Below, one piece after another: positions 10,765 to 21,713 of a stretch of 53,535 nucleotides of DNA. Position 1 is the first letter of the stretch, and the number at the start of each line of letters is the position of its first letter. Under the pieces are notes generated by a model. It ran no database searches. It worked only from the letters and a program-made list of their open reading frames with translations, and was not told the DNA's origin. The position numbers and the translations under genes are program-made. Where the stretch lies: NCBI GenBank assembly GCA_023212695.1, contig JALCCG010000154.1, forward strand, positions 1-53,535. The letters are read 5' to 3'. The DNA is from Sporisorium sorghi (Eukaryota; Basidiomycota; Ustilaginomycetes; Ustilaginales; Ustilaginaceae).

Positions 10765-12699
10765 ATGTCACCGCCAAGAGTACTCACCATCGCCGGCTCC
10801 GACTCGGGCGGTGGAGCGGGTATACAAGCCGACCTCAAGACGCTCCTCTCGCTCGGCACATATGGCCTCTCGGTGCTCACAGCCTTGACCGCACAAAACA
10901 CGACGGGGGTATCAGCCATTCATGCTTGCCCACCCGAATTTGTGCTGCAACAACTCGACTCGGTCGTGTCCGATATACAGATAGACGCCGTCAAGATGGG
11001 CATGCTGTGCAATCACGAGATTGTAGCTGTGCTTGCGGCAAGGCTACGAGACTGGAAGGCATCGACCGATTCGCATGGGGGAAACGGTGTTCCGATCGTA
11101 CTGGATCCTGTCATGGTGTCGACTTCGGGATCGCTGCTGCTCTCAGAAAGCGCGATCGAGACACTCATTCGCGATCTGCTTCCGCTATGCACCATCCTCA
11201 CGCCCAACCTGCCAGAAGCGCGACAGCTGCTTAATTACGCCGCCAAGTTTACAACCCACCAATCAGGACCTCGCGAACTCGAGCTGGCACAGAACAACGA
11301 GGGTACGGAGCTGCCGCAGATGATGGCAGCAGCGAAGAGCATAGCCAAGCTCGGACCGCCTGCGGTGCTGGTCAAGGGAGGGCACGCCAAGCTCAGCACA
11401 TCGCAGATCGACACATGGCTGCAGAGCATTGATTGCGGTTCCAAAGGCCCACAGCAGATCAGCCCAGCGGCACGCACTTCGCAAGCATCAACATCGATAG
11501 AACGATATCCTCAACGCGAAGACGTACGCAGCAAGAACTCGCTCCGGCGAACGACGAATGTTGAGGACGACTTGAAGCAGCTAGCGGGTATCGATGGCGC
11601 CATCGTCACAAAGCGAGGCAATGTGACGGTCATACGCACCGACCGCATCCCCTTGAGTCAGGTGCTCGATCAACATGAGGCCCAATCGGACGACGAGAAG
11701 GTGGTGTGCGATGTCCTGTACCAGCAAACCGATGATGCCGAGGGCTCATACGTGCTGTTCGTCAAACCGCTACTCGATTCAAAAGCGACCCACGGAACGG
11801 GCTGTACGCTGTCTTCCGCATTGGCAGCATCACTCGCCCAAGGTCACTCGCTGCTGCGATCCACCTCGATTGCCATCAAATACGTACAAAACGCTATTGC
11901 GAATGGCATCCAAGACCTGGGCAAAGGGCCTGGTCCGCTCGACCACTCGTACCCCTTCCAGCCGCGTGGGCTCATGATTACATCCACAGACACGGCACCT
12001 CCGCCACTCGCGCTCACCAAAAGTCTCATATCCAACTCGATGCAGGAGTGGACGGCGTTTGTACAGCACCCGTTCGTGCTGGGGCTAGCCGACGGAAGCC
12101 TGCCACGCGAGGCATTCGAGTGGTTCATGAAGCAGGACTACCTCTTCCTGCGCCACTATGCTCGCATTTGGGCGCAAGCAGCCGCATCGCCCGACAATAC
12201 CTTCGCAGAAGTCTCGACGCTAGCAGAGATCGCACAGGCTATGGCAGACGAAGCCAAATTGCATCTGCGTCTCTGCCAAGAAAGCTTTGGGATCTCGGCC
12301 GACGAGCTGGAACACGAGACGATGGAGAGTGCGGCCACGCTCGCCTACACGCGCTTTGTGCTCGACACGGCGCGATCGAGCGACAGCCTCGAGCTGCTGG
12401 TTGCAGTAAGCCCGTGCATGGTCGGCTACGCGCAGGTCGGGCTCTGGCTTGCACAACATCGTCGTGACGATATTGACAAGGACTACGCCGCTTGGATCGA
12501 GGCTTATTCGAGCCCAGACTTCCAAAGCGTCGTGCAGAGAGCCATGCGGTTGGTCGAAGCCAAAGCTGCCAGAGATCCTCCTTCCCCGCACAGGCTGCGT
12601 CAGCTGCAGCGGACGTGGAACGCAGCGTGCCGTCTCGAGGCGGGCATGTGGGACGAAGCCGTCGATGCTCGCCTCCGCAAACTCGTGCTTGAGCCCTGA
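10765..12699 (+). CDS. THI20: THI20-type fusion: HMP/HMP-P kinase plus TenA/thiaminase II domain
   Basis: The 644-residue protein has two enzyme parts. Residues 1 to about 430 are a ThiD-type kinase, with the pyrimidine-binding [13 protein letters not shown] at 11-23, [19 protein letters not shown] and the anion hole [13 protein letters not shown]. ThiD phosphorylates hydroxymethylpyrimidine twice for thiamine synthesis. Residues about 440-640 are a TenA domain, with [15 protein letters not shown], a Cys in SPCMVGYAQ at the place of the catalytic Cys, and a Glu-bearing helix near the end. TenA hydrolyses degraded thiamine to recover the pyrimidine. Yeast Thi20 has the same order. An insert of about 100 residues (roughly 230-345), rich in Ser and charged residues, sits in the kinase just before the anion hole. 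The start is the ATG at 10765; 14 codons upstream in frame lies only a TTG. Confidence 0.95.
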   Translation: MSPPRVLTIAGSDSGGGAGIQADLKTLLSLGTYGLSVLTALTAQNTTGVSAIHACPPEFVLQQLDSVVSDIQIDAVKMGMLCNHEIVAVLAARLRDWKASTDSHGGNGVPIVLDPVMVSTSGSLLLSESAIETLIRDLLPLCTILTPNLPEARQLLNYAAKFTTHQSGPRELELAQNNEGTELPQMMAAAKSIAKLGPPAVLVKGGHAKLSTSQIDTWLQSIDCGSKGPQQISPAARTSQASTSIERYPQREDVRSKNSLRRTTNVEDDLKQLAGIDGAIVTKRGNVTVIRTDRIPLSQVLDQHEAQSDDEKVVCDVLYQQTDDAEGSYVLFVKPLLDSKATHGTGCTLSSALAASLAQGHSLLRSTSIAIKYVQNAIANGIQDLGKGPGPLDHSYPFQPRGLMITSTDTAPPPLALTKSLISNSMQEWTAFVQHPFVLGLADGSLPREAFEWFMKQDYLFLRHYARIWAQAAASPDNTFAEVSTLAEIAQAMADEAKLHLRLCQESFGISADELEHETMESAATLAYTRFVLDTARSSDSLELLVAVSPCMVGYAQVGLWLAQHRRDDIDKDYAAWIEAYSSPDFQSVVQRAMRLVEAKAARDPPSPHRLRQLQRTWNAACRLEAGMWDEAVDARLRKLVLEP

Positions 12700-13191
12700 C
12701 GGGTCGGTCGGTACAGCAAGCGATACTGCTCGTTTGAACGGCTAATCTAGCGTGTTCTGTGGCTGATTGATGCCGTTCTCGGCTGGATTGTTACCCGACC
12801 AACCCCGCAATGCTATGCTTCAAAGGCGAGCAATGTCATGACACCCCACGTGGAAGACATAGATGCGAAGTCGAGACGGCGAGCGACGATGCGGGCTACG
12901 GAAATGCTGAGTGAGCATGGTCAGTTAGTATCACTGATAGCGTCATCCATTCAGGGTCTCTTTCTGACGAGAAGAAGCGAGATGGCGACAAGCGACGATG
13001 CGAATCTTCCTTTCATGTCAGATCGAAGAGCACCGGCTTGTCGGGGAATTTTTCTCGCGATCGACACATGAAAAAAGTGCACTCTTTTGCTGCAGATGAT
13101 ATGATGATGCAATGCCACATGCTGCAGCATCATGCCGGTGTTTTGCAAAAAGTTTTCGGTGCGGCATCGGCTTGGACAAGTCGCTTCTTTT

Positions 13192-13199
13192 TTACGTCA
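13192..13199. promoter_or_regulatory. CRE-like bZIP site TTACGTCA (candidate)
   Basis: TTACGTCA fits the ATF/CREB-type bZIP core. It lies about 1.15 kb upstream of the MFS ATG, and a CCAAT pentamer follows within ten bases. A single match of eight bases may be chance. Confidence 0.22.
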
Positions 13200-13312
13200 C
13201 CTGCGAGCCAATCACCGTCGTCTTGCTGAGTTCCAAGGCGCCGGATTGGTGGGACATCGCGAGGCGGAAAACGTTGCTGCAGCCTGTCAAAGCTGGCGAA
13301 AGCCGTCGATCC

Positions 13313-13336
13313 CAAGCAAGCAAGCAAGCAAGCAAG
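13313..13336. repeat. (CAAG)6 microsatellite
   Basis: Six perfect tandem copies of CAAG in the long MFS upstream region. Confidence 0.9.
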
Positions 13337-14349
13337 CCACAGTTCTACGCATCGAGCCCAAATCCCCACACAGATGTGTTGCTCACGCTAGCAGCTAGCT
13401 CAGGATGTGTTCCTGTGCTGTGCAAAAGCACGCGAGTGACGATGAGAGGTCATCTTTTTGGTCTTTCAACAAGCGGCATTCTCTTTTGACAGCGGCGAGA
13501 GACAGCGGCAACGGCAACTCGACTCTCGAATCCTACGGTAACTTCTGACATGCCCATCGCACCGGCCGCCGCCCTCGAGCCCCTGATGTCTGGTTGCCAG
13601 CTTGGCAGTTTGACAGACTAACGTAGTGCTAGATTCGCTTTGTTCGCCGCTGCAACCTTTGCACACCCGACGGGAATCAAAAGAGGGACCTTGCAGCAGG
13701 CAGGAGCTAGCTTAGCTTCGACTCGGTCGTCAGAGTTTCGAGCAGCGGCGCTTTTTTCTCCGATCGATCGTGCATGCATCGTTCTTTTGTCCAACGTCAT
13801 TTACCGCCGCCGCACCCGTGCCGCATCGACGGTCGAACATTATCATACGCTTTCCTTTGTTGCACAGCGTAACCAACGGGTCTCACTCCTGCGTCCGGGT
13901 TGCAACAAGCCAGACATTCGAAACTCCGAGCCATCTCCTGTCTGTCTCTTTTTGCTCCTCTCGAGTAGATGATGATGATGTCGTTCAAGTCTTTCGTACC
14001 ATTCCTCTGTGATTACGTCCGCTTTTGAGCTACAGGTAGTCACAAGGGTCGTTCCTCCGGACCCTGGCTGTTGGAGCACCCCCCCCCTCCCTTTTTTTGT
14101 ACATCACACGTTGCGGCGTTGGCGCTCGCTAGTTAGCGCGAAGCCTGTGTGCAACCAAAACTTTTAGCTCGGTCCCTTACCGGTGACCCTGCAACACAAC
14201 ACCCTACACCCTCTGACCTGCCCTTTCCTCCTTGCCAGCAATCCTCCCACCCATCTTCCTTCCCTTCCTTCTACATCCAACCCCCTCTCCTACGTTCCTC
14301 TCCATCGTCGTCTCTGTTTGCGACGTGAAAGGACATCAAGACGACAACC

Positions 14350-16231
14350 ATGGCTGACGACGCTTACGGCAGCAACGCTGCTGTCCAGCGCAACAGCTCC
14401 TCCGACGAAGAGACCACCGCTGCCCACACGTCCGCACGCGGCGTCAAGAGTGAAAAGGATGCCGCCTCTTCCACCCAAGACACTACGGCCAACAGCAACG
14501 AAGAGGACGTCCCCGCAGACGTCGAGGCCATTCGTGAGAAGAACGATCTCCTCAAGACCAACGAAGAGAAGCAGCGAGAAGGTGAACACGACCTCGAACC
14601 ACGCAAGGAGGATGGCAAGATCGTGCTTACCGAACGAGCGGGTTACCTCGCCACGGGATACTCCTACCCGTCCTGGAAGAAATGGGCCATCCTCTGCGTA
14701 ATCTTTGCCGTTCAAGTGTCGATGAACTTCAACACTTCCGTCTACCCCAACGCCGTCATGGGCGTGTCCGAAAAGTACGGTGTCAGCGAACAGGCCGCTA
14801 GGGTGGGTCAGATGATCTTCCTCGTTGCCTACGCTTTCGGATGCGAGTTCTGGGCTCCCTGGTCCGAAGAGATCGGTCGATGGCCGGTCCTCCAGATCTC
14901 GCTCTTCCTCGTCAACATCTGGCAGATCCTCGCCGCGCTCGCTCCCAACTACGGATCCCTCATCGTCGCTCGTTTCCTCGGTGGTCTCTTCACCGCCGGA
15001 GGTTCCGTCACCCTCGGTATGGTCGCCGACCTGTAGGAGCCCGATGAGCAGCAATTTGCCATCGCCTTTGTCGTGCTTTCCTCCGTCGGCGGTACATCCA
15101 TCGGTCCTCTCGTTGGCGCTTTCATCCAGGCCAACCTCAAGCTCGAATGGAACTTCTGGATCCAGCTCATCTTTGGCGGTGTCGTCCAGATCGTCCACTT
15201 TTTTGTCGTCCCCGAGACTAGGTCCACTATCTTGCTCGATCGCGAGGCAAAGCGAAGACGCAAGAATGGCGAACACAACATCTACGGTCCCAACGAGGTC
15301 AGGACCGACCGTTTCAGCATGAAGGAGATCGGCGCCTACTGGCTGCGTCCTTTCGAGATGTTTGTGCGCGAACCCATCGTGCTCTTCCTCTCGCTCCTCT
15401 CCGGTTTCTCGGACATGCTCATCTTCATCTTCCTCGAGTCGTTCCAACTCGTCTACAAGCAGTGGGGATTCAGCACCCAGCAGATCGGTCTCGCCTTCAT
15501 CCCAATCAACCTCGGCTATCTCTTGGCATACTTCATCTTCATGCCCCGCTTCTTCTGGGAGCGAAAGCGTCGCATCAGGGACCCCGACGCTCTTTCGCCA
15601 GAGGCTCGTCTTTGGCTCCTTCTCTTCCTCGTTCCCCTCGAGGCTCTCGGTCTTTTCGGCTTCGCTTGGACCTCCCTCGGCCCTCCTCAGGTGCACTGGA
15701 TTGCGCCCATGATCTTTTCGTGTTTGATCGCTATCGCTAACTACAGGTAAGTACCACCGTGGCTTTTGATCTTTGTGTTGCTCTCTCCAGTCTCAAGCTG
15801 ACCATTCGACCGTCTTGCTTTGCTTTCTTTCCGTTTCCCTCACAAACTCGCCATCGACTAGCATCTACATGGCGACAATCGACTACATGGTTGCGGCATA
15901 CGGTCCCTACTCGGCGTCAGCGACCGGTGGTAATGCTCTGGCCCGAGATTTCCTCGCAGGTATCTCGGCCATGTACGCTACGCCGCTCTACAACCGACTC
16001 GGCCACGAGTGGGCTTCGACTCTGCTGGCGTTCCTTGCCATCCTCGTAGCCATTCCCGTCTACGTCTTCTACTGGAAAGGCCCTGCGATCCGCGAGAGGA
16101 GTAGGTTCGCCCAGTCGCTCTCTGAAGACAGGAAGAAGAATGGCGGCAAACGCATCGACCAGGACGAGAAGGCGGAGGCAGGCACCATTTACCGTCGTGA
16201 GGAGCAGCAGCCCCAGCAGCAGCAGCAGTAG
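14350..16231 (+). CDS. MFS transporter, DHA1-like; interrupted by an in-frame TAG
   Basis: Two exons, 14350-15746 and 15862-16231, are joined over a 115-nt intron with a GTAAGT donor and TAG acceptor; the junction makes AGC (Ser). The frame would encode 588 residues: a charged cytoplasmic N-terminus of about 105 residues, then about 12 membrane segments in two halves with a basic central loop (EAKRRRKNG), and a Gln-rich tail. Sequence such as WAPWSEEIGRWPVL and FVVLSSVGGTSIGPLVGAF is typical of fungal drug:H+ antiporters of the DHA1 type. Codon 229 is TAG (15034-15036), in the motif GMVADL*EPDEQQ, where relatives usually carry Trp. Frame, codon bias and splice sites stay intact after it, and no plausible intron removes it. 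It could be a nonsense allele, a sequence error or read-through. If translation stops, 228 residues with roughly four membrane segments remain. The substrate is unknown. Confidence 0.85.
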
Positions 16232-16742
16232 TAAGAGCTTGTTTTCTTCTCGCCAATGAGGCGCGACCGCTTTGTACATAGACTCTAGCATTCACCCAAC
16301 GCTCGTTTTATCCAAGCTGATGTGTCGGTGTGTCGGTGTCGCAGAGACTGATGGGCCCTGTTCCGCCGGTTTCGTACGCAAAAATGCTTGAGCTTTCCTG
16401 CTCGAGCGTATGGCATGGATGTCAGAAAGCATCGTGTGACACCACCATCGCAAGCCTGCTACCCAGACGATCACGATGCCTGTCGACGATTACGACGAGC
16501 GTTTTCAAACCCACAATTGGAAGCACCTTTTTCTTCAAGAAAAAAAAAAAAAAAAAAAAAAAAAAAATCGCCAAAAATCGAGGTCGCAAAAATCTCCTTT
16601 CTCACCATCCCTCTCACTTGCATCGACTTCGAAACACTTCTACCAAAGCAAACGCACACCGGATCTGAGCGAGAAAGACATCCGAAACATTGCTAGACAA
16701 AACAACAGTAAATTACAAACCAAACAAAGCAGAAATGAAAAA
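16232..16742. other. convergent 3' region between MFS and a Zn2Cys6 gene
   Basis: These 511 bases lie between two 3' ends, so they should hold the 3' untranslated regions and poly(A) sites of both genes. An A28 tract occupies 16540-16567. No coding signal was found. Confidence 0.55.
16540..16567. repeat. A28 homopolymer tract
   Basis: A pure run of 28 A in a convergent intergenic region. Unlike most other long tracts in this window it is not near a promoter. Confidence 0.9.
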
Positions 16743-19700
16743 CTAGACACGCAGCTGAAACGCGTCAAACTGGCTCTCCAATCCACCGCCCATGCTGAGA
16801 TTGACGTTGATCGAGCCCATCGCAAAGTCATCAAAGTCACCCGTATCTCCACAAAGACCCTGCTGAGCCTTGAGCTGCTGCTGCTCCTCTGCAGCAATAG
16901 CATCGATGTGCGTGCTAGCCGAGGCGGTTGTAGCGGGAGAGATGGAGATCGACGTCGGGTAGTCTAGCGAGGCCAGTGTTGCGGTGGTGAGGGGCGGGGA
17001 GGGGGAGTGGTTGGACGAGGCGCGGGAAGAAGTACCGGCGTCGGATGTGGTTGTCTCTGCTGTGGCGGTCAGGGTGTCGAGAAAAAATGAGCTGTCAATC
17101 GATGTGTCGAGGGGAGGCGGAGCGGATGAGGCGGAGGACGTTGCAGAGGCGGTCGGAGGAGCAGGAGGCATAGTCATATGCGGCCACGCAGAGTGGTCAA
17201 ACCCATTGACCAACGGTGTATCCAGCGTCGCTGTCGAAGCTGCATCGCCACCACCACCACCGCCACCGCCCTCGTTGAGGATCTGCAGACACGACTGCCA
17301 CACGTCATCCGTCAAAACCCCAACACCGCCATTCCCCTCCTGCCCCTCCCCTTCCCGCTGCTGCTGCTGCATCTTCCTCAGCGGCGAATGCATCTCGAGC
17401 AACTTCTTCACCTCGACACTCGCGTCCACCGCCATCGTGCTCCGGTTGCTCAACTGCTCCAACGCCCAGATACACTTTTCAATCCTATGCTCGGCGCACC
17501 GCACCTCGTCCCACTTGTCCTGCTCGACCAACCGCGCAAAATTCTTGATCTCGCTCTTAGCGACACACGCGAACCCATGCACCGAGATCTCGGGCCAGGG
17601 ATCGCTGTGCAAGATCGTGCTCCCCGTCGCCTCGATAAACCCGAACGACGACTCTGCCCCACCCGCACTGCGCGACGCACTGCGCGACGCACCGCTCGAG
17701 TGCTGAATCGCATGAATGAGCGCCGCGGTCTGGTTGCACACCTTGGACCGCAACTCTGCAAACACCTCGTCCGCATCGCTAAACGGGTCCTTCACCCCAC
17801 TACGGTCCGTAGTCTGCACCAGCTCCACCAGCAGGATCGCGGCCAGGTTCCATTTCGTCGCGGTGATCACGTGCCACGACTGGATCGCGGGCGGCAGCTC
17901 GGCATGGTGCGCGATGCAGCTCGCAAAGAACGGCGCGAACGTCGCGTCCCAATGCCGGACTACGGAGAGGACGTGTGCGATCTGGCGCTCGATCTGCTCG
18001 CTCGACGCCTGGCGCCAGTAGCTCGACTGCAGCCGCCCGACGTGCCGGAAGAGCAGCACTTTGATGGGCGTCGCGTAGGCCAGGGTGCGCTTGGCGTCCG
18101 CCTCGCTGCACGGCCAGCTCGTCGCGAAAGTGTGGCGGTTGCGCTGGCTGTTGGCCGGGATCACTTCGTCCCAGATCTTGCGCAGGGGTTTCTGCGGGGT
18201 CGCGCCCCCGGTGCTGGACATGCCCGCAAATCCGTCCGTCTCGTTGCGCAGACTGTGCGCGCGGTGCGCCGACAGCAGCTGGTCCGTAAGATCCGCATCC
18301 TCGTCGCCAATCACCGCATCGTATTTGCGTAACACGGACAGCTCGGTATCCATCATACACCCGAACCAGTACAGATTGTGGTACGTGTTCTCGAGCAGCG
18401 TCGCTTCTGCCCTTCGATGCGCTACCTGCGCTTCGTCCAACCCGGGCTCCTGCGTGGACCACAGATCGATGCCCTTGCGCCGGAGCTGCTGGATCTTCAT
18501 CCGGAACGCTTTGAGCTTTCGCATGGCGGTCGCGAGCATCATTGTGCTCGCCTCAGCCGGGATCTGCCAGGACGACGAGTCCAGCGCGCTGTTCTCGTCG
18601 AGCGAGGGCACGTGCAGCTGCGCGGGCGGTTCGTGCTCTCCCCCCCTGTGGGACCAGGCTTCGGTATCGGGCATCTCGCGCGGCTTCTCGGTCCACGCAA
18701 ACAGGATGAGCGCGAACACGATGCGGAACGACCACGCGTCCGCGGCGTCCATGAGCTTATCCCTCGCCTGCTTCCACAGCGACAGCCGGATCCGGGCTTC
18801 GTCCGGCTTGCACTCCGCACGCCCGCTCTGACTGCGGTGGCGCGGCCACTGCGCAGCGTACGCAAGCAGCACAGCATGGTACGCCTCTGAAACGCGCTTC
18901 TCCACATTGCGCGCCGCACCGTCCGTCTTGAAGATGCGCCGCGACGCGTGGTCCAGCAGACACACCTTCTTGTTCAGCGCCATGGCCGCGGACGCATCGC
19001 TCAACGAATCCGCACCGCACAGCAGGTACGGCGTCGTGGCGTCCGTGACCCACACGCGGAAGGCCGACTCCGCCGCACCCTCGTACACGTTGAGCAGGTC
19101 CGTGTTGAGATGCATCCGGTCCGCATTGTGCGCGAGCCGCACGTTGGGCGCGGTTCCCCAGATGTCGAAGCCGAGAATGTCGAACAGCGACGCGCCAGGT
19201 TGGGAGGAGGACAAGGCGAAGATGGCGTCACCGTCGTCGTTGTCGAACGCAAAGGGCGACTGCGCGCGGCTGAGGACGAGAGATGTGGTGCTGTTGTACG
19301 CGGCAGATGTGGAGTGTTGCTCAAAGTCGGCAAAGCTGGCGAAGGCGGTGCTGGTGTCTTGTGCTGCAGAGTGTTTACGGCGTTTTGCATCTCGGTGCTG
19401 CTGCTCGTCGTTGTCATCGCGATGCTGAGCATCAGCGTAGTTGTTGCCGTTGAGAACCTCAAACGCAGCATTGACGCTGCTGATCGCAGACAAGTGCGTC
19501 TCAGCAGGCTGTTGCGCCGGACTGCTGTCCTGAACACTCTCGCGTCTCCTTTTACTCGCAGCAGGGCCCGTTTCCGCACTGAGCACGCCCTCATCCCCCT
19601 CTTCTTGAGCTGTAGAAGCAAGTACCGGCTGAACAGCATTGGCAGCTTCCTGCAAGCTCTCGGCGAACGCAGCACCGGTGAGCCCGCCCAAAGGAATGCC

Positions 19701-19979
19701 ACCGAACGAGTTGATGAGGCTGTTGAACGTGCACACCTGGCCCTTCTTCTTGCAGTTGTTGCAGGCGACCTTGCTGGCGAGCGCCTCGGCGATGCTCACG
19801 TACTGGGCGGAACAGGCACGTTTGGCTTGACGGCATCGGTCGCAGTTCTTGTACATTTTTTTGCGCGAGCGAGTCGGACCGGCGCTGGAATTGGCGGTGT
19901 TGTTGGTTGCGTCCGCCATGGCCGTAGAGGCGGTGGTGGTGTCTGTCGACTGCTGTGCTGGGGTGTTCGTGTCGGACAT
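16743..19979 (-). CDS. Zn2Cys6 fungal transcription factor with a long zinc-cluster loop
   Basis: The 1078-residue protein has a binuclear zinc cluster near its N-terminus, with Cys at 46, 49, 56, 73, 76 and 83. The spacing is C-x2-C-x6-C-x16-C-x2-C-x6-C. The middle loop of 16 residues is longer than the usual 5 to 12. Basic residues (RSRKKMYKN) precede it. Residues about 280-790 are helical and resemble the middle homology region of fungal regulators, with an Arg-rich helix run and conserved Trp and Phe. The last 250 residues are Ser/Thr/Ala-rich with a Gly run and a Gln-rich patch, probably an activation region. The ATG at 19979 is the natural start and no intron is needed. It converges on the MFS gene, so a role in transporter control is only a guess. 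I do not recognise a specific orthologue. Confidence 0.85.
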   Translation of the reverse strand: MSDTNTPAQQSTDTTTASTAMADATNNTANSSAGPTRSRKKMYKNCDRCRQAKRACSAQYVSIAEALASKVACNNCKKKGQVCTFNSLINSFGGIPLGGLTGAAFAESLQEAANAVQPVLASTAQEEGDEGVLSAETGPAASKRRRESVQDSSPAQQPAETHLSAISSVNAAFEVLNGNNYADAQHRDDNDEQQHRDAKRRKHSAAQDTSTAFASFADFEQHSTSAAYNSTTSLVLSRAQSPFAFDNDDGDAIFALSSSQPGASLFDILGFDIWGTAPNVRLAHNADRMHLNTDLLNVYEGAAESAFRVWVTDATTPYLLCGADSLSDASAAMALNKKVCLLDHASRRIFKTDGAARNVEKRVSEAYHAVLLAYAAQWPRHRSQSGRAECKPDEARIRLSLWKQARDKLMDAADAWSFRIVFALILFAWTEKPREMPDTEAWSHRGGEHEPPAQLHVPSLDENSALDSSSWQIPAEASTMMLATAMRKLKAFRMKIQQLRRKGIDLWSTQEPGLDEAQVAHRRAEATLLENTYHNLYWFGCMMDTELSVLRKYDAVIGDEDADLTDQLLSAHRAHSLRNETDGFAGMSSTGGATPQKPLRKIWDEVIPANSQRNRHTFATSWPCSEADAKRTLAYATPIKVLLFRHVGRLQSSYWRQASSEQIERQIAHVLSVVRHWDATFAPFFASCIAHHAELPPAIQSWHVITATKWNLAAILLVELVQTTDRSGVKDPFSDADEVFAELRSKVCNQTAALIHAIQHSSGASRSASRSAGGAESSFGFIEATGSTILHSDPWPEISVHGFACVAKSEIKNFARLVEQDKWDEVRCAEHRIEKCIWALEQLSNRSTMAVDASVEVKKLLEMHSPLRKMQQQQREGEGQEGNGGVGVLTDDVWQSCLQILNEGGGGGGGGDAASTATLDTPLVNGFDHSAWPHMTMPPAPPTASATSSASSAPPPLDTSIDSSFFLDTLTATAETTTSDAGTSSRASSNHSPSPPLTTATLASLDYPTSISISPATTASASTHIDAIAAEEQQQLKAQQGLCGDTGDFDDFAMGSINVNLSMGGGLESQFDAFQLRV

Positions 19980-20281
19980 GGTTGTCGGCAGTGGTGGGAT
20001 GGTGATAGAGACAAGGAGAAGAGGCTGGCGTTGTGAGGTGCGATGTAGAAAGGAGCAGACGTGCTGTCTGACGCAAAAAAAAAAGGTGGTTCTGGCTCTC
20101 CACCGATCGGAAGCAGGAACCCCGGGAGAGTGTCGTCGTTCTGTAGCGCTACTAAGCTGTCAAAAACCAAGATTCGGCGGTCGACAATTAGCGCTTCATC
20201 AGCAGTATGAGAAGCGCAGATTTCGAATTGTGTATAAAACTTTGATCGTGCTGTCGAGTTGACCGATGTGTGGCGAGAAGC

Positions 20282-20293
20282 GGGGGGGGGGGG
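20282..20293. repeat. G12 homopolymer tract
   Basis: A run of twelve G in the upstream region of the Zn2Cys6 gene; rare compared with the many A/T tracts of the window. Confidence 0.85.
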
Positions 20294-20307
20294 CGATGTC
20301 GGCGAGC

Positions 20308-20314
20308 CTTTATA
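20308..20314 (-). promoter_or_regulatory. candidate TATA box TATAAAG
   Basis: Read on the minus strand this is TATAAAG, about 330 bases upstream of the regulator ATG at 19979. It would imply a leader of roughly 300 bases. A chance match is possible. Confidence 0.25.
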
Positions 20315-21713
20315 GTTTTCTTGTGCTGGGCCAAAAAGTGCGGGGGAAAACGAAAGCAAGCCGGCGTGCGCGGAGTCCAAGGCCAGAGACAAAGTGGTTG
20401 AGGTCAACACTGCAGACCATGGGGTTCAGGCACTGCACGAGCAGGGATAGCTGTGTGCCAGTCTTGTTTGCCCTCCCCCCCCACCTTGGATTTTTGCGGG
20501 GTAAAGAGCACTCTATGCACAGCATTGAGCGCGCCAAGAACGGTCCATTGTCCTCGTCTCGCTTCATCTGCCGCCGTTCAGGGTCTGTGCACAGGGGACG
20601 GCAGCTCGACTGTCAAACTCAGCGCTCCACGGCACCAGGTCGGAGGCTCAACTCGCAGCAGAAGCTTGATGCTACAAGGTACTGTAGGGGGTCTTGTTCG
20701 CTACGTACTGCGGCTTGCTGGCATGCTCGGCGGCGTGTCAAATATCTGCCGCTAACTTAGGCCTAGGCAAGCGAGCAAGGCATAGGCACGCAGAGAAAGG
20801 CTGGGGCGTGTGACGACCATCGCCGTGGAAACGACATGCTCTCTGGGAAACTTTTTTCGGCATCCTATGTCCGCATTCCTCCAAGCGAGACGAACTCCGC
20901 TTTTAACCACATGTGCAGAGAGCATGCGGCGAGCCGACAGACTTGTCGCTCAGAGGTGGTTCGGGGATGCAATGCTTCTCGACTCGAGCTACAATCACCG
21001 CTTCTCGCCTGCCCTGCCCAACAAAGAGAAACGAGGTGCAGTCTGCGGGGAGGGCGAACAGGTGGTGATGGTGGATCAGTCGAAACGGCCAAGGCGCGCC
21101 GAGCTTAACGTTATGCCTCGGCTATCTGTGTCTTGTGGGGCTGATTGTCCTCCTGGTGAGTTCGGATAAAGCATTCCCCATCAGCTGGCCCCCGCCCTCA
21201 CAAGAGTGCGGGGAATCGTCGCGCTACCACAGAGACCCTTTTTGCGCAGCGGCAGCCTTCCACCGGTCATTTTTGCTGCGTCTTGCCTCGTTGACCGTCC
21301 GTCCGTCTTGTTTGATTGCATTGCCGCCTGACAAGGCCAACAAGCCACTGAGGTATGAACCAGCCATCGTTGCGACAGTGGTGTCAACCATCACCTTGTG
21401 AGCATTCTCAAAGGCTTCGACGGCAGACAGTCCCTTGAAGCAATAGTGCTGAAGAGTCTCTTTTGCTTGGCGGCAGCGGCGTGACATCAGGGTCTCCGCT
21501 CTGTCGGCTCAATTTAGAGCCAAAACATCGCGAATTAAGCGAGCTGTACAGTGGTTGCGGCAGTCTCCCGCACTGCAACCACCGAGTGGGAATCGGCGAT
21601 CCGTCTTGGACAATATCTCGATTTCCTTTTCGCTCGGCGTGTCGTTCGAAAGGCGCCAGGTGAAAGAGCTCGATGCGACGAGGATCGCATTGCATTGAGC
21701 GCCAACGATGCTC

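Larger units (their letters stand above)
12700..14349. other. long intergenic region upstream of the MFS gene
   Basis: No gene was supported in these 1650 bases; small open frames lack splice signals or family motifs. Visible elements are a CAAG repeat (13313-13336), a CRE-like TTACGTCA at 13192, CCAAT near 13205, a C-run followed by T7 near 14078-14097, and about 200 bases of C/T-rich leader before the ATG at 14350. Such a leader is common ahead of strongly expressed fungal genes. An intron in the 5' untranslated region is possible but not shown. Confidence 0.5.
19980..21713. other. 1.7 kb upstream region of the Zn2Cys6 gene, also 3' of the RKM4-like gene
   Basis: No gene was supported here on either strand. 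Visible elements are an A10 run near 20077, a G12 run at 20282-20293, and on the minus strand a TATAAAG about 330 bases before the regulator ATG. The right part must include the 3' untranslated region of the methyltransferase gene. Long upstream regions are common for fungal regulators with complex control. Confidence 0.5.

Noticed and set aside
15018..15052. Short intron that would remove the TAG in the MFS gene
   Set aside because: The only GT-AG choices give introns of 20 or 35 nt, too short, and they would delete conserved residues or break the frame.
14290..15696. 468-codon open frame antisense to the MFS gene
   Set aside because: It is a mirror of C-ending codon bias in the transporter; the product is Glu/Asp/Gly-rich without any domain.
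17178..18332. 384-codon frame antisense to the first Zn2Cys6 gene
   Set aside because: Arg/Leu/His-rich shadow of a well supported coding sequence.
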